DNA of 64,000 nt. Origin: Flavicella marina (GTDB lineage Bacteria > Bacteroidota > Bacteroidia > Flavobacteriales > Flavobacteriaceae). A program made the position numbers and the translations under genes. The notes under the pieces were generated by a model. The model was not told the origin of the DNA. It did not search any database and worked only from the letters and a program-made list of their open reading frames with translations. This document shows positions 54,268 through 62,378 of the stretch, piece by piece. The stretch spans positions 682,001 to 746,000 of the forward strand of contig NZ_VYVA01000001.1 of NCBI RefSeq assembly GCF_009193215.1. The letters run 5' to 3'. Every line of letters begins with the position of its first letter. The first letter of the stretch is position 1.

Positions 54268-54762
54268 TTATTTTTGCTTTTCTACTCTAAAACCTACATC
54301 AGAAATTCCTTTTACTATAGCCACACCATCAAGCTGATTTCTTTTTCGCATCGCTTGTTGGATGTTAATTTCATACTGTCCTTTTTCTTTGAATCTAAAG
54401 GCCTCTTTATAGAACAATTTACTTTCTTTTAAATCTGTAAAACCTTTACCCAACCAATTTCCATAGGCATCTGCCATTTGATATTCTAAGGTATCAACAA
54501 CATGAAAACCATTCGGATATTGCATTTCAGTTATCAAAAACAAATTCGAAAATTCATATTCGTTGGTATTTCTAACCTGAATAAATAAGTCGTATTTATT
54601 AAGAGTATCTGAAATATCAAATTCGAAATGCACCAAATTTTCTTTTTCCCACCCTGCGGTTCCAACAGGCGTATAGGTATCATAGATTCTATATTCATCG
54701 CAAGCGATAAAAGACAACATCACAAGTGACATACACAGCCATTTATGCATCTTTATTGGCAT
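54268..54762 (-). CDS. gldH: Gliding motility lipoprotein GldH
   Basis: A 164-residue lipoprotein (VMLSFIACDEYR; Cys21 from the first ATG) matching GldH, one of the proteins needed for gliding on surfaces and for filament function in Flavobacterium. Its family features YDTYTPVGTAGWEKENLVHFEFDI and LFIQVRNTNEYEFSNLFLI are clear. The ATG at 54762 overlaps the end of the RicT-like gene by 20 bases; the next ATG (54750) reduces this to 8 and also leaves a full signal peptide. The overlap indicates coupling. Its presence agrees with T9SS-exported GH86 enzymes in the same genome. Confidence 0.9.
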   Translation of the reverse strand: MPIKMHKWLCMSLVMLSFIACDEYRIYDTYTPVGTAGWEKENLVHFEFDISDTLNKYDLFIQVRNTNEYEFSNLFLITEMQYPNGFHVVDTLEYQMADAYGNWLGKGFTDLKESKLFYKEAFRFKEKGQYEINIQQAMRKRNQLDGVAIVKGISDVGFRVEKQK

Positions 54763-56236
54763 TAGAATCAGGTTTGTTATTATTTGGTTTTCTTCTTCTG
54801 TTGTTAGTACGTCTAGGCTTTTGATTTGCTCCTTCAGCGTTCACTTTATCACTTGGTCCATTCTGAGGTTTTTGACCAGACTGAGCTTGCTTATTTTTAT
54901 TCTGAGGTCTTCTCTTTTTAGCAGCACCTTGTTTTTGCCCATTACCACTATTCTCATTAGGATTCTGTGACTTTTGTTTTGGCTGACTGTTTCCTTGAGG
55001 TTTGTTTTGAGCACCTTCTTGTTTTTGCGAATTTGTCGGTCGACGTTTTCCTTGATTTTTCTGTCTAGGTGTATTTTTATTTGCAGTACCTCCTTGTTTT
55101 CCGTCTTGAGGTTTTTTCTTTTTTCTTCTCTTATTTTTTGATTTCGGTTTATCAAAACGTGTAAGACTGTCTTGACCTACAACATTTTCAAACTCTATTT
55201 TCGTCGGTGCTACAGTTTCAGATTCAAGCTCTTCTAAACTAGGTGCTTTTTCACCACGTTTATTCATAGCAATAACTTCATTTACCTGCTCTAAGGTAAG
55301 CTTGTACCATTTGTATCCCTCTTCTTTTGAAGCATACCAAAGCAAACCTTTAAAGATATCCATCTTCACAAAAGTCGCTCTCCCTTTTTCAGTATCTAAA
55401 GCAACATCTTGTTTAGGAAATGCCTTTAGCGCATCTAAATAAGAATCCAATTCAAAATTCAAACAACATTTCAATTTTCCACATTGCCCTGCAAGTTTCT
55501 GTGGATTTAACGAAAGTTGTTGGTAACGAGCTGAAGCGGTATTTACTTTTCTAAAATCTGTTAACCAAGTAGAACAACAAAGTTCACGTCCACAAGAACC
55601 AACTCCACCTAATCTAGCAGCTTCTTGACGAAGACCAACCTGCTTCATTTCAACACGAATATTAAAAGCACTTGCTAAATCTTTAATCAATTGTCTAAAA
55701 TCGACACGATCTTCTGCTGTATAATAAAACGTCGCCTTATTTCCATCTCCCTGATATTCAACATCAGACAATTTCATTTTCAATCCCAAACGACCCAAAA
55801 TCTCTCTACCTCGTCTTTGTGTTTCGATTTCTTTATCTCTTGCTGCTTGCCAAATTTCGATATCACGAACACTTGCTTTTCGATAAATTTTCTTTACCTC
55901 TTCACTATCGTGCGCAATTTTTTTCTTTTTCATCTGAACACGCACCAATTCTCCAGTCAATGAAACGGTTCCGATATCGTGACCTGGTGCTCCTTCAACA
56001 GCGACAATTTCACCAATTGTCAATTGAAAATTATTGGTATTCTTAAAAAAATGTTTTCTTCCGTTTTTAAAACGAACCTCAACAATATTGAATGGTTCTT
56101 GACCACTTGGTAATGCCATATTAGACAACCAATCAAAAACTGTTAATTTGTCGCAGCTCCCAGTTGCACAACTCCCGTTGCTTTTACAACCATTAGGAAC
56201 TCCGGATTTATTTGTAGAGCACGAAGTACAGCCCAT
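54743..56236 (-). CDS. RicT/YaaT-like PSP1 protein with long basic disordered tail
   Basis: A 497-residue protein from the ATG at 56236 (the frame extends to 56302, but the Met at 56236 begins the cysteine-rich MGCTSCSTNK). The PSP1/RicT core (about 60-275) has VEVRFKNGRKHFF, IEIWQAARDKEIETQRRG, GGVGSCGRELCCSTWL and AGQCGKLKCCLNFELDSY; the cysteines match those that bind Fe-S clusters in Bacillus RicT. The last 150 or so residues are low-complexity and rich in Lys, Arg, Asn, Gln and Pro, suggesting RNA contact. In Bacillus the Ric proteins act with RNase Y in mRNA processing. Database names mention sporulation, which does not apply here. Confidence 0.85.
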   Translation of the reverse strand: MGCTSCSTNKSGVPNGCKSNGSCATGSCDKLTVFDWLSNMALPSGQEPFNIVEVRFKNGRKHFFKNTNNFQLTIGEIVAVEGAPGHDIGTVSLTGELVRVQMKKKKIAHDSEEVKKIYRKASVRDIEIWQAARDKEIETQRRGREILGRLGLKMKLSDVEYQGDGNKATFYYTAEDRVDFRQLIKDLASAFNIRVEMKQVGLRQEAARLGGVGSCGRELCCSTWLTDFRKVNTASARYQQLSLNPQKLAGQCGKLKCCLNFELDSYLDALKAFPKQDVALDTEKGRATFVKMDIFKGLLWYASKEEGYKWYKLTLEQVNEVIAMNKRGEKAPSLEELESETVAPTKIEFENVVGQDSLTRFDKPKSKNKRRKKKKPQDGKQGGTANKNTPRQKNQGKRRPTNSQKQEGAQNKPQGNSQPKQKSQNPNENSGNGQKQGAAKKRRPQNKNKQAQSGQKPQNGPSDKVNAEGANQKPRRTNNRRRKPNNNKPDSNANKDA

Positions 56237-56456
56237 ATATGTTTTTCTATTTTTGGATGCTGAATAATCAAAACAGCATGTATATTTATAATCAATAAGC
56301 AAACGTTTAAAAAGCTGATTTATTTGCTTTTAGAAGTAGGTTTACAAATTTCCTTCAATTCGTAAAGATAGCATAAAAATAAAAACTAGAAAACGCTGTA
56401 AAACGTTCTCTTGTTTTTATTTTTTTAAAAGAAATTTAAAAAATTTCTTCTTCATT

Positions 56457-56687
56457 TTAGATGTGTTTTACATCAATAATTTTTACCGGACAAGCCTTCT
56501 TTGCCTCTATAGAAGCATCTATAATGGTATCATCAGGCGACTTTAATGTAAAAAAACCTTTTTTCTCAACAGCATGTAACAAAACTGACTTTCCATCCTT
56601 TTTAGACATTTGAAATTGTCCAGGTGCCAATTCAACACAATAATTGCAACCGATGCACTTTTTTCTTTGTAAAGTAACTACTACCAT
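56457..56687 (-). CDS. Small 4Fe-4S ferredoxin
   Basis: A 76-residue ferredoxin with the cluster motif CIGCNYCVELAP (three cysteines) and a fourth ligand in KKACPVKII. That spacing fits one [4Fe-4S] cluster of the monocluster type. It has no signal peptide. Its ATG overlaps the U32 gene stop by one base (TAATG), so it is translationally coupled to an enzyme family that itself holds an Fe-S cluster. An electron-supply role for the U32 enzyme is inference. Confidence 0.85.
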   Translation of the reverse strand: MVVVTLQRKKCIGCNYCVELAPGQFQMSKKDGKSVLLHAVEKKGFFTLKSPDDTIIDASIEAKKACPVKIIDVKHI

Positions 56688-57931
56688 TAGGCTTCGACTA
56701 CATTTTCGACGATTTTATACAACTTATCTGATGGACGAATTCTAAAATCTAGTTTTAGGGTACAACTATCTCCTTTTGTTGCTTTTTCAGACAAAACATC
56801 GTCAACCATAATTTCTTTTACTTGCATTTCTTGAGCTCCTGTTGTAGGCCCAGTTATCAAAATGGTATCTCCAACAGTAACATCGTATGCTTCAATCTTA
56901 AACTCCCCAACATTGGCTTTTGGGTAATAGTGCATTCCTTTTCCTAGATACACTTTTTTCTGAGTTGCGTGCGAACCAGATCCTTTGCTCCACTCTCCTA
57001 ATTTTTGTCCTAAGTAATAACCAGACCAAAAACCGCGATTGTAAACTTTCTCTAATTCTTGCATCCAAGAAATAACTTTTTCTTTGCTAAAAGTCCCCGC
57101 TTCTAAACTATCAATTGCTTGTCTATAACATCGAATCACACGAGCCACATATTCTGGTGCCCTTCCTCGACCTTCAATTTTCAATACCTTAATACCGGCA
57201 TCAGCAATTTCATCTAAAAAATCTATGGTACACAGATCTTTTGGCGACATGATATATTCATTATCGAGTTCCATTTCAAAACCTGTTTCTTGATCGATAA
57301 CGGTATATTTTTTTCTACAATTTTGCTTACAAGCCCCTCTATTTGCAGATGAATTTGCAGAATGTAAGCTCATATAACATTTCCCAGAAACTGCCATACA
57401 CAACGCCCCATGACCAAATATTTCGATTTCAACCAACCTCCCCGACGGTCCTTTGATTTCTTCTTTTTCAATCAACTCAGTTATTTTCTGAACTTGACGT
57501 AAACTCAACTCACGACTCAAAACAATAGTATCGGCAAACATTGCGTAAAACTTAACAGTTTCAATATTTGTTACATTGATTTGAGTTGAAATATGAACTT
57601 CCATTCCAACCTCTCTTGCTGTTGCAATCACAGCCTGATCCATTGCAATTACTGCAGTAATATTTGCTTCTTTAGCTCGCTTGATCAGTGTTTTAACAAT
57701 CGACAAATCGTGATCGTAAACTATAGTATTTAATGTTAAATACGAACGAACTCCTTTCTCAGAACAACGTTTTTCAATTTCTTCTAAATCATCAAGCGTA
57801 AAATTGATAGAAGCTCGAGCACGCATGTTTAATTGTTCTACCCCGAAATACACAGAATCTGCACCATTATCTAAGGCAGCTTGTAGCGATTCAAAATTTC
57901 CGGCCGGTGCCATTAATTCAATTTTCTGCAT
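56687..57931 (-). CDS. U32-family protein, probable tRNA U34 hydroxylation enzyme TrhP
   Basis: A 414-residue member of the U32 (peptidase-like) family. The N-terminal TIM barrel (ELMAPAGNFESLQAALDNGADSVYFG) is followed by the cysteine cluster CMAVSGKC...GACKQNC...LC, which fits the [4Fe-4S] site of the family, and a C-terminal beta domain (about 330-414). In E. coli the closest relatives are RlhA (23S rRNA) and TrhP/YegQ (tRNA 5-hydroxyuridine, O2-independent, using prephenate). The direct linkage to TrhO, whose product is the same modification, favours the TrhP role. Only four bases separate it from trhO and its stop overlaps the ferredoxin start. Confidence 0.78.
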   Translation of the reverse strand: MQKIELMAPAGNFESLQAALDNGADSVYFGVEQLNMRARASINFTLDDLEEIEKRCSEKGVRSYLTLNTIVYDHDLSIVKTLIKRAKEANITAVIAMDQAVIATAREVGMEVHISTQINVTNIETVKFYAMFADTIVLSRELSLRQVQKITELIEKEEIKGPSGRLVEIEIFGHGALCMAVSGKCYMSLHSANSSANRGACKQNCRKKYTVIDQETGFEMELDNEYIMSPKDLCTIDFLDEIADAGIKVLKIEGRGRAPEYVARVIRCYRQAIDSLEAGTFSKEKVISWMQELEKVYNRGFWSGYYLGQKLGEWSKGSGSHATQKKVYLGKGMHYYPKANVGEFKIEAYDVTVGDTILITGPTTGAQEMQVKEIMVDDVLSEKATKGDSCTLKLDFRIRPSDKLYKIVENVVEA

Positions 57932-57935
57932 GGCC

Positions 57936-58967
57936 TTATTTTTTATATTTCAACGCTTCAGACCTTCCTTTTTTGAAAATCTTATTGCTATTCCCTTTTC
58001 CTTTGCGCAATTCTTTTTGCACTTCAAATGGCAACGCAGCCACATCTTTACATTCATCTGAGCAACAAGTATTCATCTTCTCTTGACAAGATTCGCATTG
58101 AATAAATAACAAATGACATGCTTCATTTTCACAATTCACATGTGTATCACAAGGTTCTCCACACTGATGACAATTAGACACGACATCATCAGAAATACGT
58201 TCAGCTCTTCTGTGATCGAAAACGAAATTTTTTCCTTTAAATTTATTTTCGATACCGGATTCTTCAACTTGACGTACATAATTAATAATCCCGCCTTCAA
58301 GTTGAAATACATTTTTAAAACCTTTATGTTTGTAGTAGGCACTCGCTTTTTCACAACGAATACCACCTGTACAATACATCAATAAATTTTTGTCTTCTTT
58401 GTGTTCTTTTAAATCTTCCTCTATCAAATCTAAAGAATCTCGAAAGGTATCTACATCTGGAGTTACAGCTCCATCAAAATGACCGATTTCACTCTCGTAA
58501 TGATTACGCATATCTACGCAAACTGTATTCGGATCTTCTAGCATTTTATTAAAATCTTCTGCTTTCAAATGCACTCCTATATCGGTTACATCAAAAGCAT
58601 CATCTTCTAATCCATCAGCGACAATTTTATTACGTACTTTGATTTTCAATTTCAAAAACGATTTATTGTCGTGCTCAACAGCAACATTCAATCGAATGTC
58701 TTTTAGAAAGGAAATCGCATCTAGTTGTTCTTTTAGTTCAAGAAAATTTTCGGCTGGCACTGATATCTGAGCGTTAATACCTTCGTAAGAAACATAAGTT
58801 CTACCCAAAACACTCAAGGCATCCCACTCTAAAAATAGTTTATCTCTAAAAAGTTGAGGGTTTTCTATTTTATGATATTGATAAAAAGAAATAGTAAGGC
58901 GGTCTTTACCAGCCTCATCGATTAATTGCGCACGTTCTGCTGCGCTTAACTTATTGTACAGTTGCAT
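57936..58967 (-). CDS. trhO: tRNA uridine(34) hydroxylase TrhO (rhodanese family)
   Basis: A 343-residue protein from the ATG at 58967; the frame continues to 59051 but a -7 promoter element (59000-59007) lies inside the extension. It has an N-terminal acylphosphatase-like domain (about 1-95; LTISFYQYHKIENP). A rhodanese domain follows (about 110-225) with the active cysteine in MYCTGGIRCEKASAYY, and a C-terminal cysteine-rich zinc-binding-like region (about 240-310; CHQCGEPCDTH, CESCQEKMNTCC). TrhO (YceA) makes 5-hydroxyuridine at the tRNA wobble base using O2. It leads an operon with the U32 gene and ferredoxin. Confidence 0.9.
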   Translation of the reverse strand: MQLYNKLSAAERAQLIDEAGKDRLTISFYQYHKIENPQLFRDKLFLEWDALSVLGRTYVSYEGINAQISVPAENFLELKEQLDAISFLKDIRLNVAVEHDNKSFLKLKIKVRNKIVADGLEDDAFDVTDIGVHLKAEDFNKMLEDPNTVCVDMRNHYESEIGHFDGAVTPDVDTFRDSLDLIEEDLKEHKEDKNLLMYCTGGIRCEKASAYYKHKGFKNVFQLEGGIINYVRQVEESGIENKFKGKNFVFDHRRAERISDDVVSNCHQCGEPCDTHVNCENEACHLLFIQCESCQEKMNTCCSDECKDVAALPFEVQKELRKGKGNSNKIFKKGRSEALKYKK

Positions 58968-58999
58968 GCTATACCAATTTATGTTAAACAAATATTTTG

Positions 59000-59007
59000 C
59001 AAAAGTA
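59000..59007 (-). promoter_or_regulatory. -7 element for trhO operon
   Basis: TACTTTTG on the minus strand (TAnnTTTG) with a TTTG 22 bases upstream. It is 33 bases before the ATG at 58967 and so decides that start over 59051. Confidence 0.6.
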
Positions 59008-59080
59008 CGATTTTGTATCCATTTACCATCAAATACAAAAGCGTTATTCAAACAACCATTAAAACTACCTCGAGAAAACT

Positions 59081-59088
59081 TACATTTG
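59081..59088 (+). promoter_or_regulatory. -7 element for BamA/TamA-like gene
   Basis: TACATTTG (TAnnTTTG), 33 bases before the ATG at 59122. It is back to back with the trhO promoter. Confidence 0.5.
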
Positions 59089-59121
59089 TAAGATAATAAG
59101 TACTTTTACAAAAAAAACTAC

Positions 59122-60264
59122 ATGCGTTTCTATCTCAAAACACTATTTTTTTTCTTTCTTTTAGCCTTTTCTTTTAACGCAGCAAATTCGCAAGAAAAAG
59201 AAAAAAGTATGTTTAAACATGCCAGCGACAATAAATTTGATGCTAGTAATTTTTTAAACTCTACTGTTGGATTTTTGCCTGTACCTATTTTTATAACTGA
59301 ACCAGCTGTTGGGTATGGAGGAGGATTGGTTTTGGCCTATTTTCACAAAAAAAAGAAGGGAGACAAACGTCCATTAGGTCTATCTCCAACAATTACTTTT
59401 GGTGGAGGCGCTTATACTGAAAACGGAACTTGGGCTGGATTTATAGGACACCAGGGTTCGTACAAAAAAGACAATATTAGATACTTAGGTTTTTTAGGAT
59501 TTGTTTCTCCTAATCTAACATTTTACGGACCAGGTCTCGGTGGAATTACAGATAAAAAATATGAATTCAACATGCAGGGTTTTTTGACACTTCAAGAAAT
59601 TCTTTTACGAGTTAAAAAAGACATCCCTCTTTTTGTGGGAATGAATTACACCTATTTTAACAATAATATTTCTTTTCAAACGGGAATTAATATTCCAGGT
59701 CTTGACGTTATTGAAGGACAAATAGAAAATGCAGGGTTACATGGAGTGATTGAGTACGACGGTCGAGACAATACGCTTACCCCAACAAAAGGAATAAAAT
59801 CGGTTTTAGAAGCAGGGAAATTTGCAGAATTTTTAGGAGGAGACCAAGATTATTGGGATCTTGATTTTAGAACCTATGGATATGTGCCCGTAATAGATCA
59901 AAAATTATTTTCTTCTTACCGATTACAAGTAGAATCTACAACCGATGAAACACCATTTTATGCATTGCCATTTATATCGCTTCGAGGAATACCTGCTTTG
60001 AGATACCAAGGAAATAACGTGGTCACCATGGAAACAGAGTGGAGATGGAATGTATATGATAGATGGAGTTTAGTTGGGTTTGTTGGTGCTGGAGACGCCA
60101 TGGAAGATTTTTCAGAAATTGGTAAAAACATCAAAGTTGCTGCTGGTGGTGGATTCCGATATTTTCTTGCAAAGGATTATGGTTTACATGCAGGTATCGA
60201 CATCGCCAAAGGCCCCGAGCAATGGGCATGGAAATTTACCGTTGGTAGCAACTGGGGGAGATAA
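59122..60264 (+). CDS. Outer-membrane beta-barrel, BamA/TamA C-terminal (surface antigen) type
   Basis: A 380-residue outer-membrane protein with signal peptide 1-23 (ending AANSQ). It consists of a barrel like that of the surface-antigen (D15/Omp85) domain without POTRA domains. Features are FITEPAVGYGGGLVLAYF, the repeated aromatic strands GFLGFVSPNLTFYGPG and the Omp85-like YDGRDNTLTPTKGIKSVLEAG. The strand GIPALRYQGNNVVTMETEWRW follows, and the protein ends KFTVGSNWGR. Such POTRA-less proteins occur widely in Bacteroidota and their cargo is not known. It is a single-gene unit, divergent from trhO. Confidence 0.8.
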   Translation: MRFYLKTLFFFFLLAFSFNAANSQEKEKSMFKHASDNKFDASNFLNSTVGFLPVPIFITEPAVGYGGGLVLAYFHKKKKGDKRPLGLSPTITFGGGAYTENGTWAGFIGHQGSYKKDNIRYLGFLGFVSPNLTFYGPGLGGITDKKYEFNMQGFLTLQEILLRVKKDIPLFVGMNYTYFNNNISFQTGINIPGLDVIEGQIENAGLHGVIEYDGRDNTLTPTKGIKSVLEAGKFAEFLGGDQDYWDLDFRTYGYVPVIDQKLFSSYRLQVESTTDETPFYALPFISLRGIPALRYQGNNVVTMETEWRWNVYDRWSLVGFVGAGDAMEDFSEIGKNIKVAAGGGFRYFLAKDYGLHAGIDIAKGPEQWAWKFTVGSNWGR

Positions 60265-60411
60265 TCTCCGATACTACACCTTGTTAAATTCATCTTTACT
60301 TCTCAAAAATTTGATAAAAATTAAACAAACTGTATAATTTTTATACAACTTGTTGATTCATAAGTTACAAAAGTACGATATTTGCATTCTCAAATATTAA
60401 AATTAAATACA

Positions 60412-61401
60412 ATGAAAATAGCTGTAGTTGGTGCTACTGGAATGGTAGGAACTGTAATGTTAAAAGTTTTAGCTGAAAGAAATTTTCCGGTAACAGAATT
60501 AATTCCGGTTGCTTCTGCAAGATCTGCTGGTAAAAAATTACCTTTTAAAGGAAAAGATTATACAGTAGTTACACTTGAAGATGCAGTTAAAATGAATGCT
60601 GACATTGCTTTATTTTCTGCAGGAGGAGATACTTCTTTGGAGTGGGCTCCTAAATTTGCTGCCGCTGGCACAACTGTAGTAGACAACTCATCTGCTTGGA
60701 GAATGGATCCAACTAAAAAATTAGTAGTACCTGAGATCAATGGAGATGTATTGACAAAAGAAGATAAAATTATAGCAAACCCAAACTGTTCTACCATTCA
60801 ATTGGTGATGGCTTTGGCTCCTTTGCATGAAAAATACAAAATGAGACGTTTGATTGTTTCGACTTACCAGTCTGTTTCTGGAACAGGTGTTGCAGCTGTA
60901 AGACAAATGGAAAACGAAACTCAAGGAATTAAAGGTGAAATGGCATACCATTACCCGATCAACAGAAATGCAATTCCTCATTGTGATGTTTTCATGGAAA
61001 ATGGATACACAAAAGAAGAAATGAAATTGGTAAAAGAGCCTAAGAAAATCTTAAGAGATGATTCTTTTGCTGTTACGGCAACTGCTGTTCGTATTCCTAC
61101 CGCTGGTGGACATTCAGAATCTGTAAACGTAGAATTTGTAAATGATTTTGACGAAGCTGAAGTACGTCAATTATTACACGATTTCCCTGGAGTAGTGGTA
61201 CAAGACAATCTAGAAACTAACACATATCCAATGCCTGCATTCGCACACGATAAAGATGAAGTTTTTGTAGGACGTATTCGTAGAGACGAGTCTTTACCGA
61301 ATACATTAAACATGTGGATTGTTGCTGACAACTTGCGTAAAGGTGCAGCTACAAATACCGTTCAAATTGCAGAATACTTAATCGCTAACGATTTGGTATA
61401 A
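60412..61401 (+). CDS. asd: Aspartate-semialdehyde dehydrogenase
   Basis: A 329-residue cytoplasmic enzyme reducing aspartyl phosphate to aspartate semialdehyde, a branch point to lysine/diaminopimelate, threonine and methionine. The ATG at 60412 starts the Rossmann motif MKIAVVGATGMVGTVML directly; the frame from 60382 adds ten unneeded residues. The catalytic cysteine lies in NPNCSTIQLVMAL, with substrate residues in RIPTAGGHSESVNVEF. Length fits the family (330-340). A strong terminator follows 42 bases after the stop. Confidence 0.95.
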   Translation: MKIAVVGATGMVGTVMLKVLAERNFPVTELIPVASARSAGKKLPFKGKDYTVVTLEDAVKMNADIALFSAGGDTSLEWAPKFAAAGTTVVDNSSAWRMDPTKKLVVPEINGDVLTKEDKIIANPNCSTIQLVMALAPLHEKYKMRRLIVSTYQSVSGTGVAAVRQMENETQGIKGEMAYHYPINRNAIPHCDVFMENGYTKEEMKLVKEPKKILRDDSFAVTATAVRIPTAGGHSESVNVEFVNDFDEAEVRQLLHDFPGVVVQDNLETNTYPMPAFAHDKDEVFVGRIRRDESLPNTLNMWIVADNLRKGAATNTVQIAEYLIANDLV

Positions 61402-61409
61402 CTTACGAA

Positions 61410-61429
61410 CCCTTCGACTAAGCTCAGGG
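61410..61429. repeat. Possible REP-like intergenic repeat unit
   Basis: The 20-base sequence CCCTTCGACTAAGCTCAGGG, an imperfect palindrome with CCCT/AGGG ends, sits just after asd. I recall very similar short units (CCTTCGACTnnGCTCAGG) scattered between genes in many Bacteroidota genomes. Only one copy is in this window, so repetition cannot be shown here. Confidence 0.4.
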
Positions 61430-61442
61430 GTATTTATAAAAT

Positions 61443-61476
61443 AAAAATCCCGTTAGATAGACTAACGGGATTTTTT
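61443..61476 (+). terminator. Terminator after asd
   Basis: A perfect 14-bp stem AAAAATCCCGTTAG / CTAACGGGATTTTT with loop ATAGA and a T run; it can also serve the convergent minus-strand gene. Confidence 0.93.
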
Positions 61477-61484
61477 ATTTTCGA

Positions 61485-62378
61485 TTAAAACCTCCAATAG
61501 GCAAATACACCCATTCCGTATCTAAACAATACCTCGTGTTCAATTAAATTTTGATCGAGCGACAACTGAGAATTCAACCCCATAATAACTCTTTCTGTTT
61601 CTAACTGAATCCCAAAATTACTATTTGTCATATAACCCGAAGTACGTCGATCAATTATATCAAATCGCTCTGAGGGTTTGAACTGATCGTAATTAACCCC
61701 AACATAGGGTGACATTTTCAATTGTTTGCTTAGTTGAATTCCATAAGCAATACTCGTATTCACTTGTGTTTGATTTCCATATTTAAACTCCTCACTATTG
61801 GTATTCTTAATAAAATACACTGCACTTATATTGAACGAAAATTGATTTAAATTCAAGGCATACTGCAGCGGTAAAGCAATATCTAAACTACCTGTACCTA
61901 ATTGAGTGGATGATGTTTTATTATCTTGTGAACTTGCCAAATCAAATTTACCCGTGGGTAATTTCAAACCTAAACCTAATTTTAAAACATGTTTACTCGC
62001 TTCGTTTAAAACACTAATCAATCCGTATATAGAAACATCCCCTAACCCGCTTAAGCTAACATCTTCTTCACTCGTATACCTGTAATTAAAACGGTACGGT
62101 AAAATAACATTGATCAATATTCGATCATTTATTTGGTATTGACCTGTCGCGGTTACTGTATTAATTCTATCATCAGCCAACGGACTGTCTTCAAACACAC
62201 CTTCTTTGTACTGAAAAAACATATGATTGTAGCTCATTCCAATAAAATTACCATGTATTGCATTGGTAAACACACTGTTGTTAGCCGAACCACAACTACA
62301 AACATCACAAGCATAACTCGTGACAGAAAAAAACAATACAAAAATTAAACATCTAAGGTTTTGCAAAACGAGTATCAT
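61485..62378 (-). CDS. Putative outer-membrane protein with CDVCSCG motif, linked to MbnH/MbnP
   Basis: A 297-residue protein with a signal peptide (about 1-23) whose mature end begins CDVCSCGSANNSVF, a cysteine cluster suited to metal or haem chemistry. The rest is a run of amphipathic beta-strands (GQYQINDRILINVILPYRFNYRY, LSGLGDVSIYGLISVL, GLGLKLPTGKFDL) ending in Phe (YWRF), as expected of an outer-membrane barrel of the kind called transporter or MetA-pathway phenol degradation protein. Its start overlaps the MbnH-like gene by 26 bases. The context points to export or uptake of a metal, probably copper or iron, but function is not known. Confidence 0.7.
   Translation of the reverse strand: MILVLQNLRCLIFVLFFSVTSYACDVCSCGSANNSVFTNAIHGNFIGMSYNHMFFQYKEGVFEDSPLADDRINTVTATGQYQINDRILINVILPYRFNYRYTSEEDVSLSGLGDVSIYGLISVLNEASKHVLKLGLGLKLPTGKFDLASSQDNKTSSTQLGTGSLDIALPLQYALNLNQFSFNISAVYFIKNTNSEEFKYGNQTQVNTSIAYGIQLSKQLKMSPYVGVNYDQFKPSERFDIIDRRTSGYMTNSNFGIQLETERVIMGLNSQLSLDQNLIEHEVLFRYGMGVFAYWRF

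Noticed and set aside
54841-55155. Minus-strand frame of 104 residues in the RicT tail
   Set aside because: It is a shifted frame of the low-complexity Lys/Asn/Gln tail and has no independent signals.
54743-56236. Sporulation protein
   Set aside because: The name comes from Bacillus homologues; nothing in this flavobacterial window relates to sporulation.
58968-59051. N-terminal extension of trhO
   Set aside because: A -7 promoter element lies within it and the family starts near the ATG at 58967.
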